From Pseudarthrobacter siccitolerans (GTDB lineage: Bacteria; Actinomycetota; Actinomycetes; Actinomycetales; Micrococcaceae): DNA of 64,000 nt. The DNA lies in the NCBI RefSeq assembly GCF_001046895.1, contig NZ_CAQI01000035.1, forward strand, positions 1 to 64,000, written 5' to 3'. Both the position numbers and the translations under genes were made by a program. Below the pieces are notes generated by a model. It saw only the letters and a program-made list of their open reading frames with translations, searched no databases and was not told the origin of the DNA. Below, piece by piece: positions 25,817 through 35,199 of the stretch; the stretch's first letter is position 1, and every line of letters starts with the position of its first letter.

Positions 25817-26440
25817 ATGGCTAACACTGTCCAGGTTGACCTGCCTGCAGAAATCTTCGACGTTCAGACCAACGTGCCGCTGCTGCACCAGGTTGTCGTT
25901 GCTCAGCTTGCTGCTGCTCGCCAGGGTACCCACAAGACCAAGACCCGCGCTGAAGTTTCCGGTGCAGGACGCAAGCCGTTCAAGCAGAAGGGCACCGGCC
26001 GCGCCCGTCAGGGTTCCATCCGTGCTCCGCACATGACCGGCGGTGGCATTGTCCACGGTCCCACCCCGCGTGACTACAGCCAGCGCACCCCCAAGAAGAT
26101 GATTGCTGCTGCACTGCGCGGCGCACTGTCTGACCGGGCACGCAACGGCCGCATCCACGTTGTCGCCGAACTGGTTGAAGGCGACAAGCCGTCGGCCAAG
26201 ACTGCGCTGGCAACGCTGCGCGGCGTGTCCGACCGCAAGAACCTGCTGGTCGTCATCGAGCGCGCCAACGATGTTGCTGCACTGTCCGTGCGCAACCTCG
26301 CCGGTGTTCACGTTCTGTACGCAGACCAGCTGAACACCTACGACGTTCTCGTGTCTGATGACGTTGTCTTCACCAAGGCTGCCTACGAAGCATTCGTTGC
26401 CGGCAAGGCAGTGGCAAAGAACGAGGAGGATGCCAAGTGA
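25817..26440 (+). CDS. rplD: 50S ribosomal protein L4
   Basis: L4 (207 residues) lines the exit tunnel and in some bacteria regulates its own operon. The tunnel loop [20 protein letters not shown] and [20 protein letters not shown] are conserved, without a change typical of macrolide resistance. Its TGA overlaps the GTG of rplW (GTGA), indicating translational coupling. Confidence 0.97.
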   Translation: MANTVQVDLPAEIFDVQTNVPLLHQVVVAQLAAARQGTHKTKTRAEVSGAGRKPFKQKGTGRARQGSIRAPHMTGGGIVHGPTPRDYSQRTPKKMIAAALRGALSDRARNGRIHVVAELVEGDKPSAKTALATLRGVSDRKNLLVVIERANDVAALSVRNLAGVHVLYADQLNTYDVLVSDDVVFTKAAYEAFVAGKAVAKNEEDAK

Positions 26441-26742
26441 GTGCAGCCACCATCAAGGATCCCCGCGACGTCGTGCTTGCACCCGTCGTGTCGGAAAAGA
26501 GCTACGGCCTGATCGACGAGGGCAAGTACACCTTCCTGGTGGACCCCCGTTCGAACAAGACCGAGATCAAGCTGGCCGTGGAGAAGATTTTCTCCGTCAA
26601 GGTCGAATCGATCAACACCATCAACCGTGCCGGTAAGCGCAAGCGCACCAAATTCGGATGGGGTACCCGCAAGAACACCAAGCGTGCGATTGTCACCCTC
26701 AAAGAAGGCACTATCGACATCTTCGGCGGTCCGCTCGCGTAG
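26437..26742 (+). CDS. rplW: 50S ribosomal protein L23
   Basis: L23 (101 residues) sits at the tunnel exit and docks trigger factor and [40 protein letters not shown] and [21 protein letters not shown] match the family. The start is GTG 26437 overlapping the rplD stop by 4 nt, with GAGGA in the end of rplD as ribosome site. Confidence 0.96.
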   Translation: MSAATIKDPRDVVLAPVVSEKSYGLIDEGKYTFLVDPRSNKTEIKLAVEKIFSVKVESINTINRAGKRKRTKFGWGTRKNTKRAIVTLKEGTIDIFGGPLA

Positions 26743-26771
26743 CGGAGACCACTTTAACGAGGAAATAAATT

Positions 26772-27611
26772 ATGGGAATCCGTAAATACAAGCCGACTAC
26801 CCCGGGCCGTCGCGGCTCGAGCGTAGCGGACTTCATCGAAATTACGCGGTCGACGCCGGAAAAGTCGTTGGTACGTCCGCTGCCCAAAAAGGGCGGCCGT
26901 AACAACACCGGTAAGATCACCACCCGTCACAAGGGTGGCGGACACAAGCGCCAGTACCGTCTGATCGACTTCCGTCGCCACGACAAGGACGGCGTTGACG
27001 CCCGCGTTGCTGAAATTGAGTACGATCCGAACCGCACGGCTCGCATCGCCCTCCTGCACTACGTTGATGGCACCAAGCGTTACATCATCGCCCCGAACAA
27101 GCTGTCCCAGGGTGACTTCGTAGAGGCCGGCGCCAACGCTGACATCAAGCCTGGCAACAACCTGCCCCTGCGCAACATCCCCGTGGGTACCGTTGTTCAC
27201 GCGGTGGAACTGCGTCCGGGCGGCGGTGCCAAGATGGGCCGCTCCGCAGGTGCATCCATCCAGCTCGTCGCCAAGGAAGGCCGCTTCGCCCAGCTGCGTC
27301 TGCCCTCCGGTGAAATCCGCAACGTTGACGTGCGCTGCCGCGCAACCGTCGGCGAGGTCGGCAACGCCGAGCAGTCGAACATCAACTGGGGCAAGGCTGG
27401 CCGTATGCGCTGGAAGGGCGTCCGCCCGACCGTCCGTGGTGTCGCCATGAACCCGGTTGACCACCCGCACGGTGGTGGTGAGGGTAAGACGTCCGGTGGA
27501 CGTAACCCCGTCAACCCGAACGGTAAGCGCGAAGGCCGCACGCGCCGCCCCAACAAAGAGAGCGACAAGCTTATTGTGCGTCGCCGTCGTACTGGCAAGA
27601 ACAAGCGATAG
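26772..27611 (+). CDS. rplB: 50S ribosomal protein L2
   Basis: L2 (279 residues) is essential for subunit association and peptidyl transferase activity. Conserved blocks include [18 protein letters not shown] and the C-terminal [19 protein letters not shown] with the functionally important histidines. AACGAGGAAATAAATT precedes the ATG. It is within the S10 operon, with 29 nt upstream and 12 nt downstream gaps. Confidence 0.98.
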   Translation: MGIRKYKPTTPGRRGSSVADFIEITRSTPEKSLVRPLPKKGGRNNTGKITTRHKGGGHKRQYRLIDFRRHDKDGVDARVAEIEYDPNRTARIALLHYVDGTKRYIIAPNKLSQGDFVEAGANADIKPGNNLPLRNIPVGTVVHAVELRPGGGAKMGRSAGASIQLVAKEGRFAQLRLPSGEIRNVDVRCRATVGEVGNAEQSNINWGKAGRMRWKGVRPTVRGVAMNPVDHPHGGGEGKTSGGRNPVNPNGKREGRTRRPNKESDKLIVRRRRTGKNKR

Positions 27612-27623
27612 GAGCCTGGACAC

Positions 27624-27905
27624 ATGCCACGCAGCCTGAAAAAAGGTCCTTTCGTTGACCAGCACCTCTTTGTGAAGGTAGCCAGGGAAAACGAAAAGGG
27701 CACCAAGAACGTCATCAAGACCTGGTCCCGCCGTTCGATGATCATCCCCGACATGCTCGGGCACACGATCGCCGTACACGACGGACGCAAGCACATCCCG
27801 GTGTTTGTCACTGAGTCGATGGTCGGGCACAAGCTCGGCGAATTCGCTCCCACGCGGACATTCCGCGGCCATGTCAAGGACGACCGTAAGGGCAAGCGCC
27901 GCTAG
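27624..27905 (+). CDS. rpsS: 30S ribosomal protein S19
   Basis: S19 (93 residues) lies in the 30S head and contacts S13 and the large subunit. It starts [15 protein letters not shown] and contains [23 protein letters not shown] and the C-terminal [16 protein letters not shown], all typical. The TAGGAGCC before the ATG overlaps the rplB stop. It is followed by rplV after 38 nt. Confidence 0.97.
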   Translation: MPRSLKKGPFVDQHLFVKVARENEKGTKNVIKTWSRRSMIIPDMLGHTIAVHDGRKHIPVFVTESMVGHKLGEFAPTRTFRGHVKDDRKGKRR

Positions 27906-27943
27906 GCGCCTGCACTTACGTCAAAGACGAGAGAAGGAAAGCA

Positions 27944-28309
27944 ATGGAAGCCAAGGCAATTGCGCGCCACATCCGCGTAACGCCTATGAAGGCCCGGCGC
28001 GTCGTCAACCTTGTTCGTGGTTTGCAAGCGAATGAGGCTCTGGCAATTCTGAAGTTTGCCCCGCAGGCAGCTTCGGAGCCGGTATTCAAGGTAGTTCAGT
28101 CGGCAGTCGCCAACGCCCGGGTCCTCGCGGACCGCGACGGCGTGGCGTTTGACGAAGGCGACCTCATCATCAGCGAAGCGTTTGTTGATGAAGGCCCGAC
28201 CATGAAGCGGTTCCAGCCGCGTGCCCAGGGTCGTGCATTTCAGATCAAGAAGCGCACCAGCCACATCACCGTGGTAGTCGCTACCCCGGAGAAAGAGGAG
28301 GCTCGCTAA
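27944..28309 (+). CDS. rplV: 50S ribosomal protein L22
   Basis: L22 (121 residues) lines the narrow part of the exit tunnel. [25 protein letters not shown] at the N-terminus and the tunnel hairpin region with [18 protein letters not shown] are conserved; no loop insertion or deletion is seen. The ribosome site is GAGAAGGAA. Its TAA is followed at once by the GTG of rpsC. Confidence 0.96.
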   Translation: MEAKAIARHIRVTPMKARRVVNLVRGLQANEALAILKFAPQAASEPVFKVVQSAVANARVLADRDGVAFDEGDLIISEAFVDEGPTMKRFQPRAQGRAFQIKKRTSHITVVVATPEKEEAR

Positions 28310-29140
28310 GTGGGACAGAAAGTAAACCCGCACGGGTTCCGACTCGGCATCACCACCGATCACGTATCGCACTGGTTCGCTGACAGCACCAAGGCAGGCC
28401 AGCGGTACAAGGACTTCGTTCGCGAAGACATCCGCATCCGCCAGCTCATGTCCACGGGCATGGAGCGCGCCGGCATCGCCAAGGTCGAGATCGAGCGCAC
28501 CCGTGACCGTGTCCGCGTGGACATCCACACGGCCCGCCCGGGCATCGTCATCGGCCGCCGTGGAGCAGAAGCAGACCGCATCCGCGGCGAGCTCGAAAAG
28601 CTCACCGGCAAGCAGGTCCAGCTGAACATCCTCGAGGTCAAGAACCCCGAGATGGAAGCACAGCTTGTTGCCCAGGGCGTTGCTGAGCAGCTGACTTCAC
28701 GTGTGGCATTCCGCCGCGCCATGAAGAAGGCCATGCAGTCCGCGCAGCGTGCAGGTGCCAAGGGCATCCGTATCGCCTGCTCGGGTCGACTGGGTGGCGC
28801 TGAAATGTCCCGCTCGGAGTTCTACCGCGAAGGCCGTGTGCCCCTGCACACCCTCCGTGCGAACATCGACTACGGCTTCTACGAAGCCAAGACCACCTTC
28901 GGCCGCATCGGCGTGAAGGTCTGGATCTACAAGGGTGACGTCACCGCCAAGGAACTGGCCCAGCAGGCCGCTTCCGCCCCGTCCCGCGGACGCTCCGGCG
29001 ACCGTCCGGGCCGTCCGGGTGGCGCTGACCGTGGTGACCGCCGCCGTCGCAACGACCGTCCGGCCGCTGAAGCAGCTCCTGCTGCAGAGGCTCCGGCAGC
29101 TGAAGCTGCTGCTCCCGCAGCAGAAGGAGGACAGGCTTAA
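28310..29140 (+). CDS. rpsC: 30S ribosomal protein S3
   Basis: S3 (276 residues) guards the mRNA entry tunnel. The KH domain with [19 protein letters not shown] and the C-terminal domain with [23 protein letters not shown] are complete. The last 60 or so residues form an Arg/Gly/Asp-rich and then Ala/Glu/Pro-rich tail beyond the conserved core. The GTG start abuts the rplV stop with no gap, and its TAA abuts the rplP ATG, so rplV-rpsC-rplP are tightly coupled. Confidence 0.96.
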   Translation: MGQKVNPHGFRLGITTDHVSHWFADSTKAGQRYKDFVREDIRIRQLMSTGMERAGIAKVEIERTRDRVRVDIHTARPGIVIGRRGAEADRIRGELEKLTGKQVQLNILEVKNPEMEAQLVAQGVAEQLTSRVAFRRAMKKAMQSAQRAGAKGIRIACSGRLGGAEMSRSEFYREGRVPLHTLRANIDYGFYEAKTTFGRIGVKVWIYKGDVTAKELAQQAASAPSRGRSGDRPGRPGGADRGDRRRRNDRPAAEAAPAAEAPAAEAAAPAAEGGQA

Positions 29141-29557
29141 ATGCTTATCCCACGTCGAGTCAAGCACCGTAAGCAGCACCACCCGGGTCGTTCCGGCGCT
29201 GCCACGGGCGGCACCAAGGTCACTTTCGGTGAGTACGGCATCCAGGCCCTGAGCCCGGCATACGTCACCAACCGTCAGATCGAATCCGCCCGTATCGCGA
29301 TGACCCGCCACATCAAGCGTGGCGGTAAGGTCTGGATCAACATCTACCCGGACCGTCCCCTCACCAAGAAGCCTGCCGAAACCCGCATGGGTTCCGGTAA
29401 GGGTTCACCGGAATGGTGGGTCGCAAACGTCAAGCCGGGCCGGGTTCTCTTCGAGATCTCCGGCGTCGAAGAATCGGTAGCACGCGAGGCACTGCGCCTG
29501 GCAATCCACAAGCTCCCGTTGAAGGCACGCATTCTGCGTCGCGAAGGTGGTGAATAG
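29141..29557 (+). CDS. rplP: 50S ribosomal protein L16
   Basis: L16 (138 residues) organises the A-site region of the large subunit. [18 protein letters not shown] at the N-terminus, and [20 protein letters not shown] with the family glycine-rich loop, are present; an arginine sits at the usual hydroxylated position region. AAGGAGGACAG at the end of rpsC is the ribosome site. It is two bases from rpmC. Confidence 0.97.
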   Translation: MLIPRRVKHRKQHHPGRSGAATGGTKVTFGEYGIQALSPAYVTNRQIESARIAMTRHIKRGGKVWINIYPDRPLTKKPAETRMGSGKGSPEWWVANVKPGRVLFEISGVEESVAREALRLAIHKLPLKARILRREGGE

Positions 29558-29559
29558 AA

Positions 29560-29889
29560 ATGGCAGTAGGATCCAAGGATCTGGCTCCCGCACAGCTGGA
29601 CGGTTTCGACAACGAGCGTCTCGTTGAAGAACTCCGCAAGGCCAAGGAAGAGCTGTTCAACCTGCGTTTCCAGTCCGCCACCGGACAGCTGGAGAACCAC
29701 GGCCGGCTGCGCGCGGTAAAGAAGGACATCGCCCGCATCTACACCGTTCTCCGTGAGCGCGAGCTGGGCATTCGTGCTGAGGTTGCCGCACCTGTTGTGG
29801 AAGCCAAAGAAGAGAAGAAGTCCAAGAAGGCTGCAACCAAGAAGGCCGAGAAGGCTGAAACGGTTGAGACCGAGGAGGATGCCAAGTGA
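29560..29889 (+). CDS. rpmC: 50S ribosomal protein L29, extended
   Basis: L29 lies at the tunnel exit. The conserved helical hairpin (residues 8-70) contains [32 protein letters not shown]. Unlike the usual 60-80 residue L29, this protein is 109 residues because of a charged Lys/Glu/Ala tail (residues 78-109). The TGA overlaps the GTG of rpsQ (GTGA). The tail composition matches other extended ribosomal proteins in this window. Confidence 0.94.
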   Translation: MAVGSKDLAPAQLDGFDNERLVEELRKAKEELFNLRFQSATGQLENHGRLRAVKKDIARIYTVLRERELGIRAEVAAPVVEAKEEKKSKKAATKKAEKAETVETEEDAK

Positions 29890-30192
29890 GTGAAAAGGAC
29901 CAGAACGTGACGGAAACTGCTACCGCAGCCACGGCTGAGCAGCGCGGTTACCGCAAGACGCGTCGCGGCTACGTGGTCTCGGACAAGATGGAAAAGACCA
30001 TCGTTGTCCAGGTTGAAGACCGCGTGAAGCACGCGCTGTACGGCAAGGTCATCCGCCGTACCTCCAAGGTCAAGGCACACACGGGAAGAGAACACCGCCG
30101 GCATCGGCGACCTCGTTGTCATCGCCGAGACCCGTCCGCTGTCCGCCACCAAGAACTGGCGGCTCGTGGAAATCCTCGAGAAGGCCAAGTAG
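29886..30192 (+). pseudogene. rpsQ: 30S ribosomal protein S17 gene with apparent +1 frameshift
   Basis: The N-terminal 63 residues (GTG 29886) are clearly S17, including [19 protein letters not shown] and [14 protein letters not shown]. After that histidine the frame switches to an arginine-rich nonsense sequence ending at 30206. Removing one G from the GGG at 30083-30085 restores [20 protein letters not shown] and a normal C-terminus stopping at TAG 30190-30192, giving a 101-residue S17. S17 is near-essential, so a sequencing or assembly error is the most likely cause. The start overlaps the rpmC stop; this is the last gene of the S10 operon. Confidence 0.9.
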
Positions 30193-30208
30193 CACCTGCT
30201 GCTTAGCC

Positions 30209-30247
30209 GGAAGCCCCCGCTCCTTTGGAGCGGGGGCTTCCTCGTTT
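30209..30247 (+). terminator. Terminator of the S10 operon
   Basis: GGAAGCCCCCGCTCC (30209-30223) pairs perfectly with GGAGCGGGGGCTTCC (30227-30241) around a TTT loop, followed by TCGTTTAA. It separates rpsQ from rplN. Confidence 0.9.
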
Positions 30248-30273
30248 AAGCAGTCCCGCGGTCGTCCCCCTTC

Positions 30274-30407
30274 GACGCTCTCTCACTTAATGCGTGTTTC
30301 TGGCCGACGCTCTCTCACTTCTCTTAGGAAAGTGAGAGAGCGAACGCCCAAAAGGCACGTTAAGTGAGAGAGCGTCAGCCGAAAGGGCACGTTAAGTGAG
30401 AGAGCGT
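30274..30407. repeat. Palindromic repeat cluster, block 2
   Basis: Five copies of the block-1 motif. Direct: 30274-30294 (GACGCTCTCTCACTTAATGCG core) and 30306-30320. Inverted: 30330-30342, 30359-30376 and 30390-30407 (GTTAAGTGAGAGAGCGT). The second and third copies form a hairpin with a 9-nt loop, and the first can pair with the last two. The block sits just after the S10 operon terminator. No open reading frame or transposase is associated, so it looks like a REP-like dispersed repeat. Confidence 0.88.
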
Positions 30408-30820
30408 GCCAATGTCGGGGAGGGCTTGGTGGGCGGACGACGGCGGTGGCGTGCCTTTGCGGGGGAGTGGCACACAAGGTGGGCCAAGAGGCTGCCGTGC
30501 GTGACGCCGTCGTGCGCCTTGCGGGGGAGCCCCAGGCGGTGATATGGGGATGGGCGGAAAACGTGCTAGGATATTGAGTTTGTATGGCGCCTTTCGCGCG
30601 CCGTCATCAAACTCGTAAACAAGCGTGCCACGGCATAGTGCCCCCTTGCGCCCAGGACCTGTCCTGGACCGGATGGAGGCAACTGCTTCTGGCACGGGCG
30701 TTTAGGCCTGGTCTGGCAAAATCCAGGCAGGTCAAGAGACACCCCGATCAACCGTTCCGCAAGGCTCATTCCGTAGGAAGATTTTCGGTCTGAGAACCGG
30801 CGCGACGCAAGGAGTAAATA
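30408..30820 (+). other. Non-coding stretch upstream of rplN
   Basis: About 410 nt without a supported gene; frames here have no family resemblance. It should contain the promoter and leader of the spc operon. TAGGAT (30567-30572) is a possible -10, without a convincing -35. The last 200 nt before rplN are a leader of unknown function. Confidence 0.4.
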
Positions 30821-31189
30821 GTGATTCAGCAGGAGTCGCGACTCAAGGTCGCCGACAACACGGGTGCTAAGGAAATCCTTACCATTCGCGTTCTCGGTGG
30901 ATCCGGCCGTCGCTACGCAGGCATCGGTGACGTCATTGTCGCCACCGTCAAGGACGCAATCCCGGGCGGCAACGTAAAGAAGGGCGATGTTGTCAAGGCA
31001 GTCATCGTCCGTACCAAGAAGGAACGCCGCCGTGCGGATGGTTCCTACATCAAGTTTGACGAGAACGCAGCTGTGATCCTGAAGGGCGACGGTGACCCCC
31101 GCGGTACCCGTATCTTCGGACCGGTTGGTCGTGAACTCCGTGACAAGAAGTTCATGAAGATCGTTTCTCTGGCTCCGGAGGTGCTCTAG
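30821..31189 (+). CDS. rplN: 50S ribosomal protein L14
   Basis: L14 (122 residues, standard) is at the subunit interface. [43 protein letters not shown] and the C-terminal [19 protein letters not shown] match the family. The start is GTG behind AAGGAG. It opens the spc operon here, separated from the S10 operon by a terminator and repeat cluster. Confidence 0.98.
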   Translation: MIQQESRLKVADNTGAKEILTIRVLGGSGRRYAGIGDVIVATVKDAIPGGNVKKGDVVKAVIVRTKKERRRADGSYIKFDENAAVILKGDGDPRGTRIFGPVGRELRDKKFMKIVSLAPEVL

Positions 31190-31192
31190 TCC

Positions 31193-31555
31193 ATGGCTGC
31201 AAAGATCAAGAAGGGTGACCTCGTTCAGGTCATCACTGGCGCCAAGGCTGAGCGCGGCGGCGACCGCGGCAAGCAGGGCAAGGTCCTGCGCGTGTTCACC
31301 GACACCAACCGCGTGCTGGTTGAAGGCATCAACCGCGTCACCAAGCACACCAAGGTCGGTCAGTCGCAGCGCGGCACCAAGACCGGTGGCATCGAGGTTG
31401 TTGAAGCTCCGATCCACATCTCCAACGTGGCTCTGGTAGACCCCTCCACCAAGAAGCCCACCCGCGTCGGCTTCCGCACTGAAACCGTTGAGCGCAACGG
31501 CAAGCAGCGCGAAGTGCGCATCCGCGTGGCCAAGAGCTCAGGGAAGGACATCTAA
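31193..31555 (+). CDS. rplX: 50S ribosomal protein L24
   Basis: L24 (120 residues) is an assembly initiator with a KOW domain. [20 protein letters not shown] and [20 protein letters not shown] at the N-terminus form that domain; GVNxV-type [20 protein letters not shown] follows. Three bases after rplN. Its TAA shares an A with the ATG of rplE (TAATG), implying coupling. Confidence 0.97.
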   Translation: MAAKIKKGDLVQVITGAKAERGGDRGKQGKVLRVFTDTNRVLVEGINRVTKHTKVGQSQRGTKTGGIEVVEAPIHISNVALVDPSTKKPTRVGFRTETVERNGKQREVRIRVAKSSGKDI

Positions 31556-32136
31556 TGACTGAGACTCTCGAGACTCCGGCAACGAAGATCGTTCCTCGTC
31601 TGAAGACCAAGTACGCCGAATCCATCAAGAGCACGCTCATTGAGGAATTCAAGTACGAAAACGTCAACCAGGTTCCCCGTCTGGTGAAGGTCGTTGTGAA
31701 CATGGGTGTTGGAGATGCCGCCAAGGACTCCAAGCTGATCGACGGCGCTGTCCGCGACCTCACCCAGATCACCGGCCAGAAGCCGCAGGTAACCAAGGCC
31801 CGCAAGTCGATCGCACAGTTCAAGCTGCGCGAAGGCATGCCCATCGGTGCACACGCTACCCTGCGTGGCGACCGCATGTGGGAATTCCTGGACCGCCTGG
31901 TCACCCTCGCACTGCCCCGTATCAGGGACTTCCGTGGTCTCTCCGGCAAGCAGTTCGACGGTAACGGAAACTACACCTTCGGTCTGACCGAGCAGGTTAT
32001 GTTCCACGAAATCGACCAGGACAAGATCGACCGCACCCGCGGTATGGATATCACGGTTGTTACCACTGCAAAGACCGATGACGAAGGCCGCGCGCTGCTC
32101 AAGGCGCTTGGTTTCCCGTTCAAGGCCGAAGACTAA
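31555..32136 (+). CDS. rplE: 50S ribosomal protein L5
   Basis: L5 (193 residues) binds 5S rRNA. Conserved segments are [40 protein letters not shown] and the C-terminal [20 protein letters not shown]. About 15 N-terminal residues extend beyond short L5 proteins. The gene normally found next, rpsN (S14), is missing: only 86 nt separate rplE from rpsH. Confidence 0.97.
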   Translation: MTETLETPATKIVPRLKTKYAESIKSTLIEEFKYENVNQVPRLVKVVVNMGVGDAAKDSKLIDGAVRDLTQITGQKPQVTKARKSIAQFKLREGMPIGAHATLRGDRMWEFLDRLVTLALPRIRDFRGLSGKQFDGNGNYTFGLTEQVMFHEIDQDKIDRTRGMDITVVTTAKTDDEGRALLKALGFPFKAED

Positions 32137-32222
32137 TCTAACTACGTAAAAGGTCCGGCGGCACGGCTTCGGAAACGAAGCGATACCGCGGAAACCGTTA
32201 TGAGGAAGGGCAAGAGCCCACA

Positions 32223-32621
32223 ATGACAATGACAGATCCTGTCGCAGACATGCTTACGCGTCTGCGCAATGCAAACTCGGCATACCACGATTCCGTGTCC
32301 ATGCCGTACAGCAAGCTCAAGGCACGCGTTGCTGACATCCTCAAGGCAGAAGGCTTCATCGCCGGCTGGAAGGAAGAAGACGCTGAAGTTGGCAAGAAGC
32401 TGACCATCGAGCTCAAGTTCGGACCGAACCGCGAGCGTTCAATCGCTGGTGTTCGCCGTATTTCCAAGCCCGGTCTGCGCGTTTACGCAAAGTCCACCAA
32501 CCTGCCGCACGTGCTGGGTGGCCTGGGTGTCGCAATCCTGTCCACCTCTTCCGGCCTCCTGACTGACAAGCAGGCCGGCAAGAAGGGCGTGGGCGGCGAA
32601 GTCCTCGCTTACGTCTGGTAA
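32223..32621 (+). CDS. rpsH: 30S ribosomal protein S8
   Basis: S8 (132 residues) is a primary 16S rRNA-binding protein and in E. coli the spc operon repressor. [40 protein letters not shown] and the C-terminal [20 protein letters not shown] are typical. The ribosome site is AGGAAGGGC about 10 nt upstream. It follows rplE directly, without rpsN. Confidence 0.98.
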   Translation: MTMTDPVADMLTRLRNANSAYHDSVSMPYSKLKARVADILKAEGFIAGWKEEDAEVGKKLTIELKFGPNRERSIAGVRRISKPGLRVYAKSTNLPHVLGGLGVAILSTSSGLLTDKQAGKKGVGGEVLAYVW

Positions 32622-32639
32622 CGGGAAAGGAAGAGAATA

Positions 32640-33176
32640 ATGTCACGTATTGGACGTCTCCCCATCACCGTTCCTGCCGGCGTTGAGGTCAAGGTTGACG
32701 GCTCTGTCGTCAGCGTCAAGGGATCCAAGGGAGAGCTGAACCACACTGTGGCCAGCCCGATCGAGGTCACCCTGGATGCAGACACCCTGACTGTCGCCCG
32801 CCCGAACGACGAGCGCGCCTCCCGTTCACTCCACGGCCTGACCCGCACCCTGATCTCCAACATGATCGAGGGCGTTACCAAGGGCTACGAGAAGAAGCTT
32901 GAAATCGTCGGTACCGGTTACCGCGTTCAGGCCAAGGGATCTGACCTTGAGTTCGCTCTCGGTTTCAGCCACCCGGTCAATGTCTCCGCACCGGAGGGCA
33001 TCACCTTTGCAGTTGAGACCCCGACCAAGCTCTCTGTTTCAGGTATCAACAAGCAGCAGGTCGGCGAGGTTGCTGCCAATATTCGCAAGCTGCGGAAGCC
33101 GGACCCCTACAAGGGCAAGGGCATCCGTTACGCCGGCGAAGTCATCCGCCGCAAGGTCGGAAAGGCTGGTAAGTAA
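32640..33176 (+). CDS. rplF: 50S ribosomal protein L6
   Basis: L6 (178 residues, standard) lies near the factor-binding site. It has the two repeated RNA-binding domains; the second contains the [15 protein letters not shown] signature, here [39 protein letters not shown] opens the protein. GGAAAGGAAGAG is the ribosome site. Two bases separate it from rplR. Confidence 0.98.
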   Translation: MSRIGRLPITVPAGVEVKVDGSVVSVKGSKGELNHTVASPIEVTLDADTLTVARPNDERASRSLHGLTRTLISNMIEGVTKGYEKKLEIVGTGYRVQAKGSDLEFALGFSHPVNVSAPEGITFAVETPTKLSVSGINKQQVGEVAANIRKLRKPDPYKGKGIRYAGEVIRRKVGKAGK

Positions 33177-33178
33177 CC

Positions 33179-33562
33179 ATGGCCATCTCAATTAACAAGA
33201 AGCGTACGAACAAGAGCAAGTCTGCTTCGCGCAGCCGCCGCCAGCTTCGTATCCGTAAGCGCATCTCCGGTACGGCTTTACGTCCTCGTCTGGTCGTCAA
33301 CCGTTCCGCACGCCACGTATTCGTCCAGGTTGTCGATGACACCAAGGGCCTGACCGTAGCGAGCGCCTCCACTCTGGAAGCCGACCTTCGTGCATTCGAC
33401 GGCGACAAGACTGCCAAGGCCAAGCGCGTTGGCGAACTCGTTGCAGAGCGTGCCAAGGCTGCCGGTATCGAAGCTGTTGTCTTCGACCGCGGTGGTAACA
33501 AGTACCACGGCCGGATCGCTGCCGTCGCTGACGGTGCACGTGAAGGTGGACTGTCACTGTGA
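33179..33562 (+). CDS. rplR: 50S ribosomal protein L18
   Basis: L18 (127 residues) binds 5S rRNA with L5. The basic N-terminus ([20 protein letters not shown]), the core [18 protein letters not shown] and [20 protein letters not shown] are family-typical. Its TGA overlaps the GTG proposed for rpsE. Confidence 0.97.
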   Translation: MAISINKKRTNKSKSASRSRRQLRIRKRISGTALRPRLVVNRSARHVFVQVVDDTKGLTVASASTLEADLRAFDGDKTAKAKRVGELVAERAKAAGIEAVVFDRGGNKYHGRIAAVADGAREGGLSL

Positions 33563-34281
33563 CGGAAGCAAACAAGGAAAAGGACACTGTGTCTGCAGAT
33601 CAGAAGGCTACTGAAGCCGTAGCTGCCGCTGAGACCACTGCCCCCGCAGCTGCCGACGACCGCCGTGGCGGCGCTCGTCGTGGCGAGCGTGGCGACCGTG
33701 GCCAGGGCCGCGGCGAACGTGGTGGCCGTGGTGGCCGCGACGGTGGCCGCGAAGCCGAGAAGAGCCAGTTCGTAGAGCGCGTTGTCACCATCAACCGCGT
33801 CTCCAAGGTGGTCAAGGGTGGTCGTCGCTTCAGCTTCACCGCCCTGGTCGTCGTCGGTGACGGCAACGGCATGGTCGGCGTTGGCTACGGCAAGGCTAAG
33901 GAAGTTCCTGCCGCTATCGCGAAGGGCGTAGAAGAGGCCAAGAAGTCCTTCTTCCGCGTTCCCCGCGTTGGCAACACCATCCCGCACCGCGTACAGGGTG
34001 AGGCCGCCGCAGGTGTTGTTATGCTGCGCCCGGCTTCCGCCGGTACCGGTGTTATCGCCGGTGGCCCGGTCCGTGCAGTACTGGAGTGCGTGGGCATCCA
34101 CGACATCCTCTCCAAGTCGCTCGGTTCCTCCAACGCCATCAACATCGTTCACGCGACCGTTGATGCCCTCAAGCGCCTCGAAGAGCCGGCAGCAGTGGCA
34201 GCACGCCGCGGCCTGCCCCTCGACGAGATCGCTCCGGCGGCACTGGTGAAGGCCCTCCTGGCTCCGAAGGCAGGTGCGTAG
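33559..34281 (+). CDS. rpsE: 30S ribosomal protein S5, N-terminally extended
   Basis: S5 shapes the mRNA entry site and affects fidelity. The core begins near residue 68 ([20 protein letters not shown]), followed by [20 protein letters not shown] and the domain with [19 protein letters not shown]. From GTG 33559, which overlaps the rplR stop, it is 240 residues. About 65 residues of Ala/Thr-rich and then Arg/Gly-rich low-complexity sequence precede the core. GTG 33589 is a possible shorter start. It is followed by rpmD after two bases. Confidence 0.94.
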   Translation: MTEANKEKDTVSADQKATEAVAAAETTAPAAADDRRGGARRGERGDRGQGRGERGGRGGRDGGREAEKSQFVERVVTINRVSKVVKGGRRFSFTALVVVGDGNGMVGVGYGKAKEVPAAIAKGVEEAKKSFFRVPRVGNTIPHRVQGEAAAGVVMLRPASAGTGVIAGGPVRAVLECVGIHDILSKSLGSSNAINIVHATVDALKRLEEPAAVAARRGLPLDEIAPAALVKALLAPKAGA

Positions 34282-34283
34282 CC

Positions 34284-34490
34284 ATGGCTAAGAACCTGGT
34301 CCCCTCCGACGCACAGTTGGAGATCACTCAGATCAAGTCCGCCATTGGCGGCAAGCAGAACCAGCGCGACACCCTGCGGTCCCTCGGCCTGAAGCGGATC
34401 GGACACACCGTTGTCCGCACCGCCGACGCCGTGACCGTTGGAATGCTCAACACGGTTCCGCACCTGGTTCAGGTAGAGGAGGCGAAGTAA
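34284..34490 (+). CDS. rpmD: 50S ribosomal protein L30
   Basis: L30 (68 residues) is a small large-subunit protein absent from some bacteria. [20 protein letters not shown] and [20 protein letters not shown] match the family; the C-terminus ends [11 protein letters not shown]. The gene lies between rpsE and rplO with 2-nt gaps on each side. GAAGGCAGGTGCG serves as ribosome site. Confidence 0.97.
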   Translation: MAKNLVPSDAQLEITQIKSAIGGKQNQRDTLRSLGLKRIGHTVVRTADAVTVGMLNTVPHLVQVEEAK

Positions 34491-34492
34491 CA

Positions 34493-34984
34493 ATGGCAGA
34501 GAACACTCCTGCAAGGGCTCAGGACGCCGCTGCTGACAAGCAGAACGCCCTGAAGGTTCACCACCTGCGTCCCGCCCCGGGTGCAAAGACCGCCAAGACC
34601 CGTGTTGGTCGTGGTGAAGCATCCAAGGGTAAGACCGCTGGTCGCGGTACCAAGGGTACTGCAGCCCGCTACCAGGTAAAGGCTGGCTTTGCCGGCGGCC
34701 AGCTGCCGCTGCACATGCGCCTGCCCAAGCTGCGCGGCTTCAAGAACCCGTTCCGCGTTGAGTTCCAGGTTGTAAACCTGGACAAGCTCAACGAGCTGTT
34801 CCCGGAAGGTGGCACTGTCACCGTCGAGAACCTGGTCGAAAAGGGCGCCGTTCGCAAGAACCAGCCCGTCAAGGTGCTGGGCACCGGCGACATCACCGTC
34901 AAGGTCGACGTCACCGCCCACGCATTCTCGGCCAGCGCTGCTGAAAAGATCGCTGCAGCAGGCGGAAGCACCACCGCTCTCTAG
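34493..34984 (+). CDS. rplO: 50S ribosomal protein L15
   Basis: L15 (163 residues) is a late assembly protein. [40 protein letters not shown] and [17 protein letters not shown] are conserved. About 15 extra N-terminal residues precede the core. AGGAGGCGAAG precedes the ATG. A strong terminator follows, so secY has its own transcription start. Confidence 0.97.
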   Translation: MAENTPARAQDAAADKQNALKVHHLRPAPGAKTAKTRVGRGEASKGKTAGRGTKGTAARYQVKAGFAGGQLPLHMRLPKLRGFKNPFRVEFQVVNLDKLNELFPEGGTVTVENLVEKGAVRKNQPVKVLGTGDITVKVDVTAHAFSASAAEKIAAAGGSTTAL

Positions 34985-35011
34985 AGCCGGTGGGCGCCAA
35001 GCCCGTTGTTG

Positions 35012-35055
35012 AACTCCCGGTATCGGGGCCCAGGCCCCGGTACCGGGAGTTTTTC
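35012..35055 (+). terminator. Terminator of the spc operon before secY
   Basis: A 19-bp stem with one wobble pair (35012-35030 with 35033-35051) ending in TTTTT. It separates the ribosomal protein genes from secY-adk-map. Confidence 0.93.
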
Positions 35056-35108
35056 ACATCCGTCGGGCGTGTTTTTCCCGCCACCGGGCGCACGTGGGCT
35101 TCCCCGGA

Positions 35109-35139
35109 TTGTTCGCATGGCGCATCCAACCGTTAGACT
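35109..35139 (+). promoter_or_regulatory. Candidate secY promoter
   Basis: TTGTTC (35109-35114) and TAGACT (35134-35139) with a 19-bp spacer, slightly long. It lies between the spc terminator and secY. Confidence 0.4.
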
Positions 35140-35199
35140 CGGTTGTTGGGATTCTTAGATCCCCATCACACACTCTTATCCACATCACCAGGAGGACGC

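Noticed and set aside
30083..30206. Programmed +1/-1 frameshifting in rpsQ
   Set aside because: No slippery heptamer, stimulatory pseudoknot or internal ribosome-site signal is evident, and no S17 family precedent is known to me; an indel error is simpler.
30274..30407. Possible CRISPR array
   Set aside because: Repeats are in both orientations, spacers are irregular (about 5-20 bp), and no cas genes are present.
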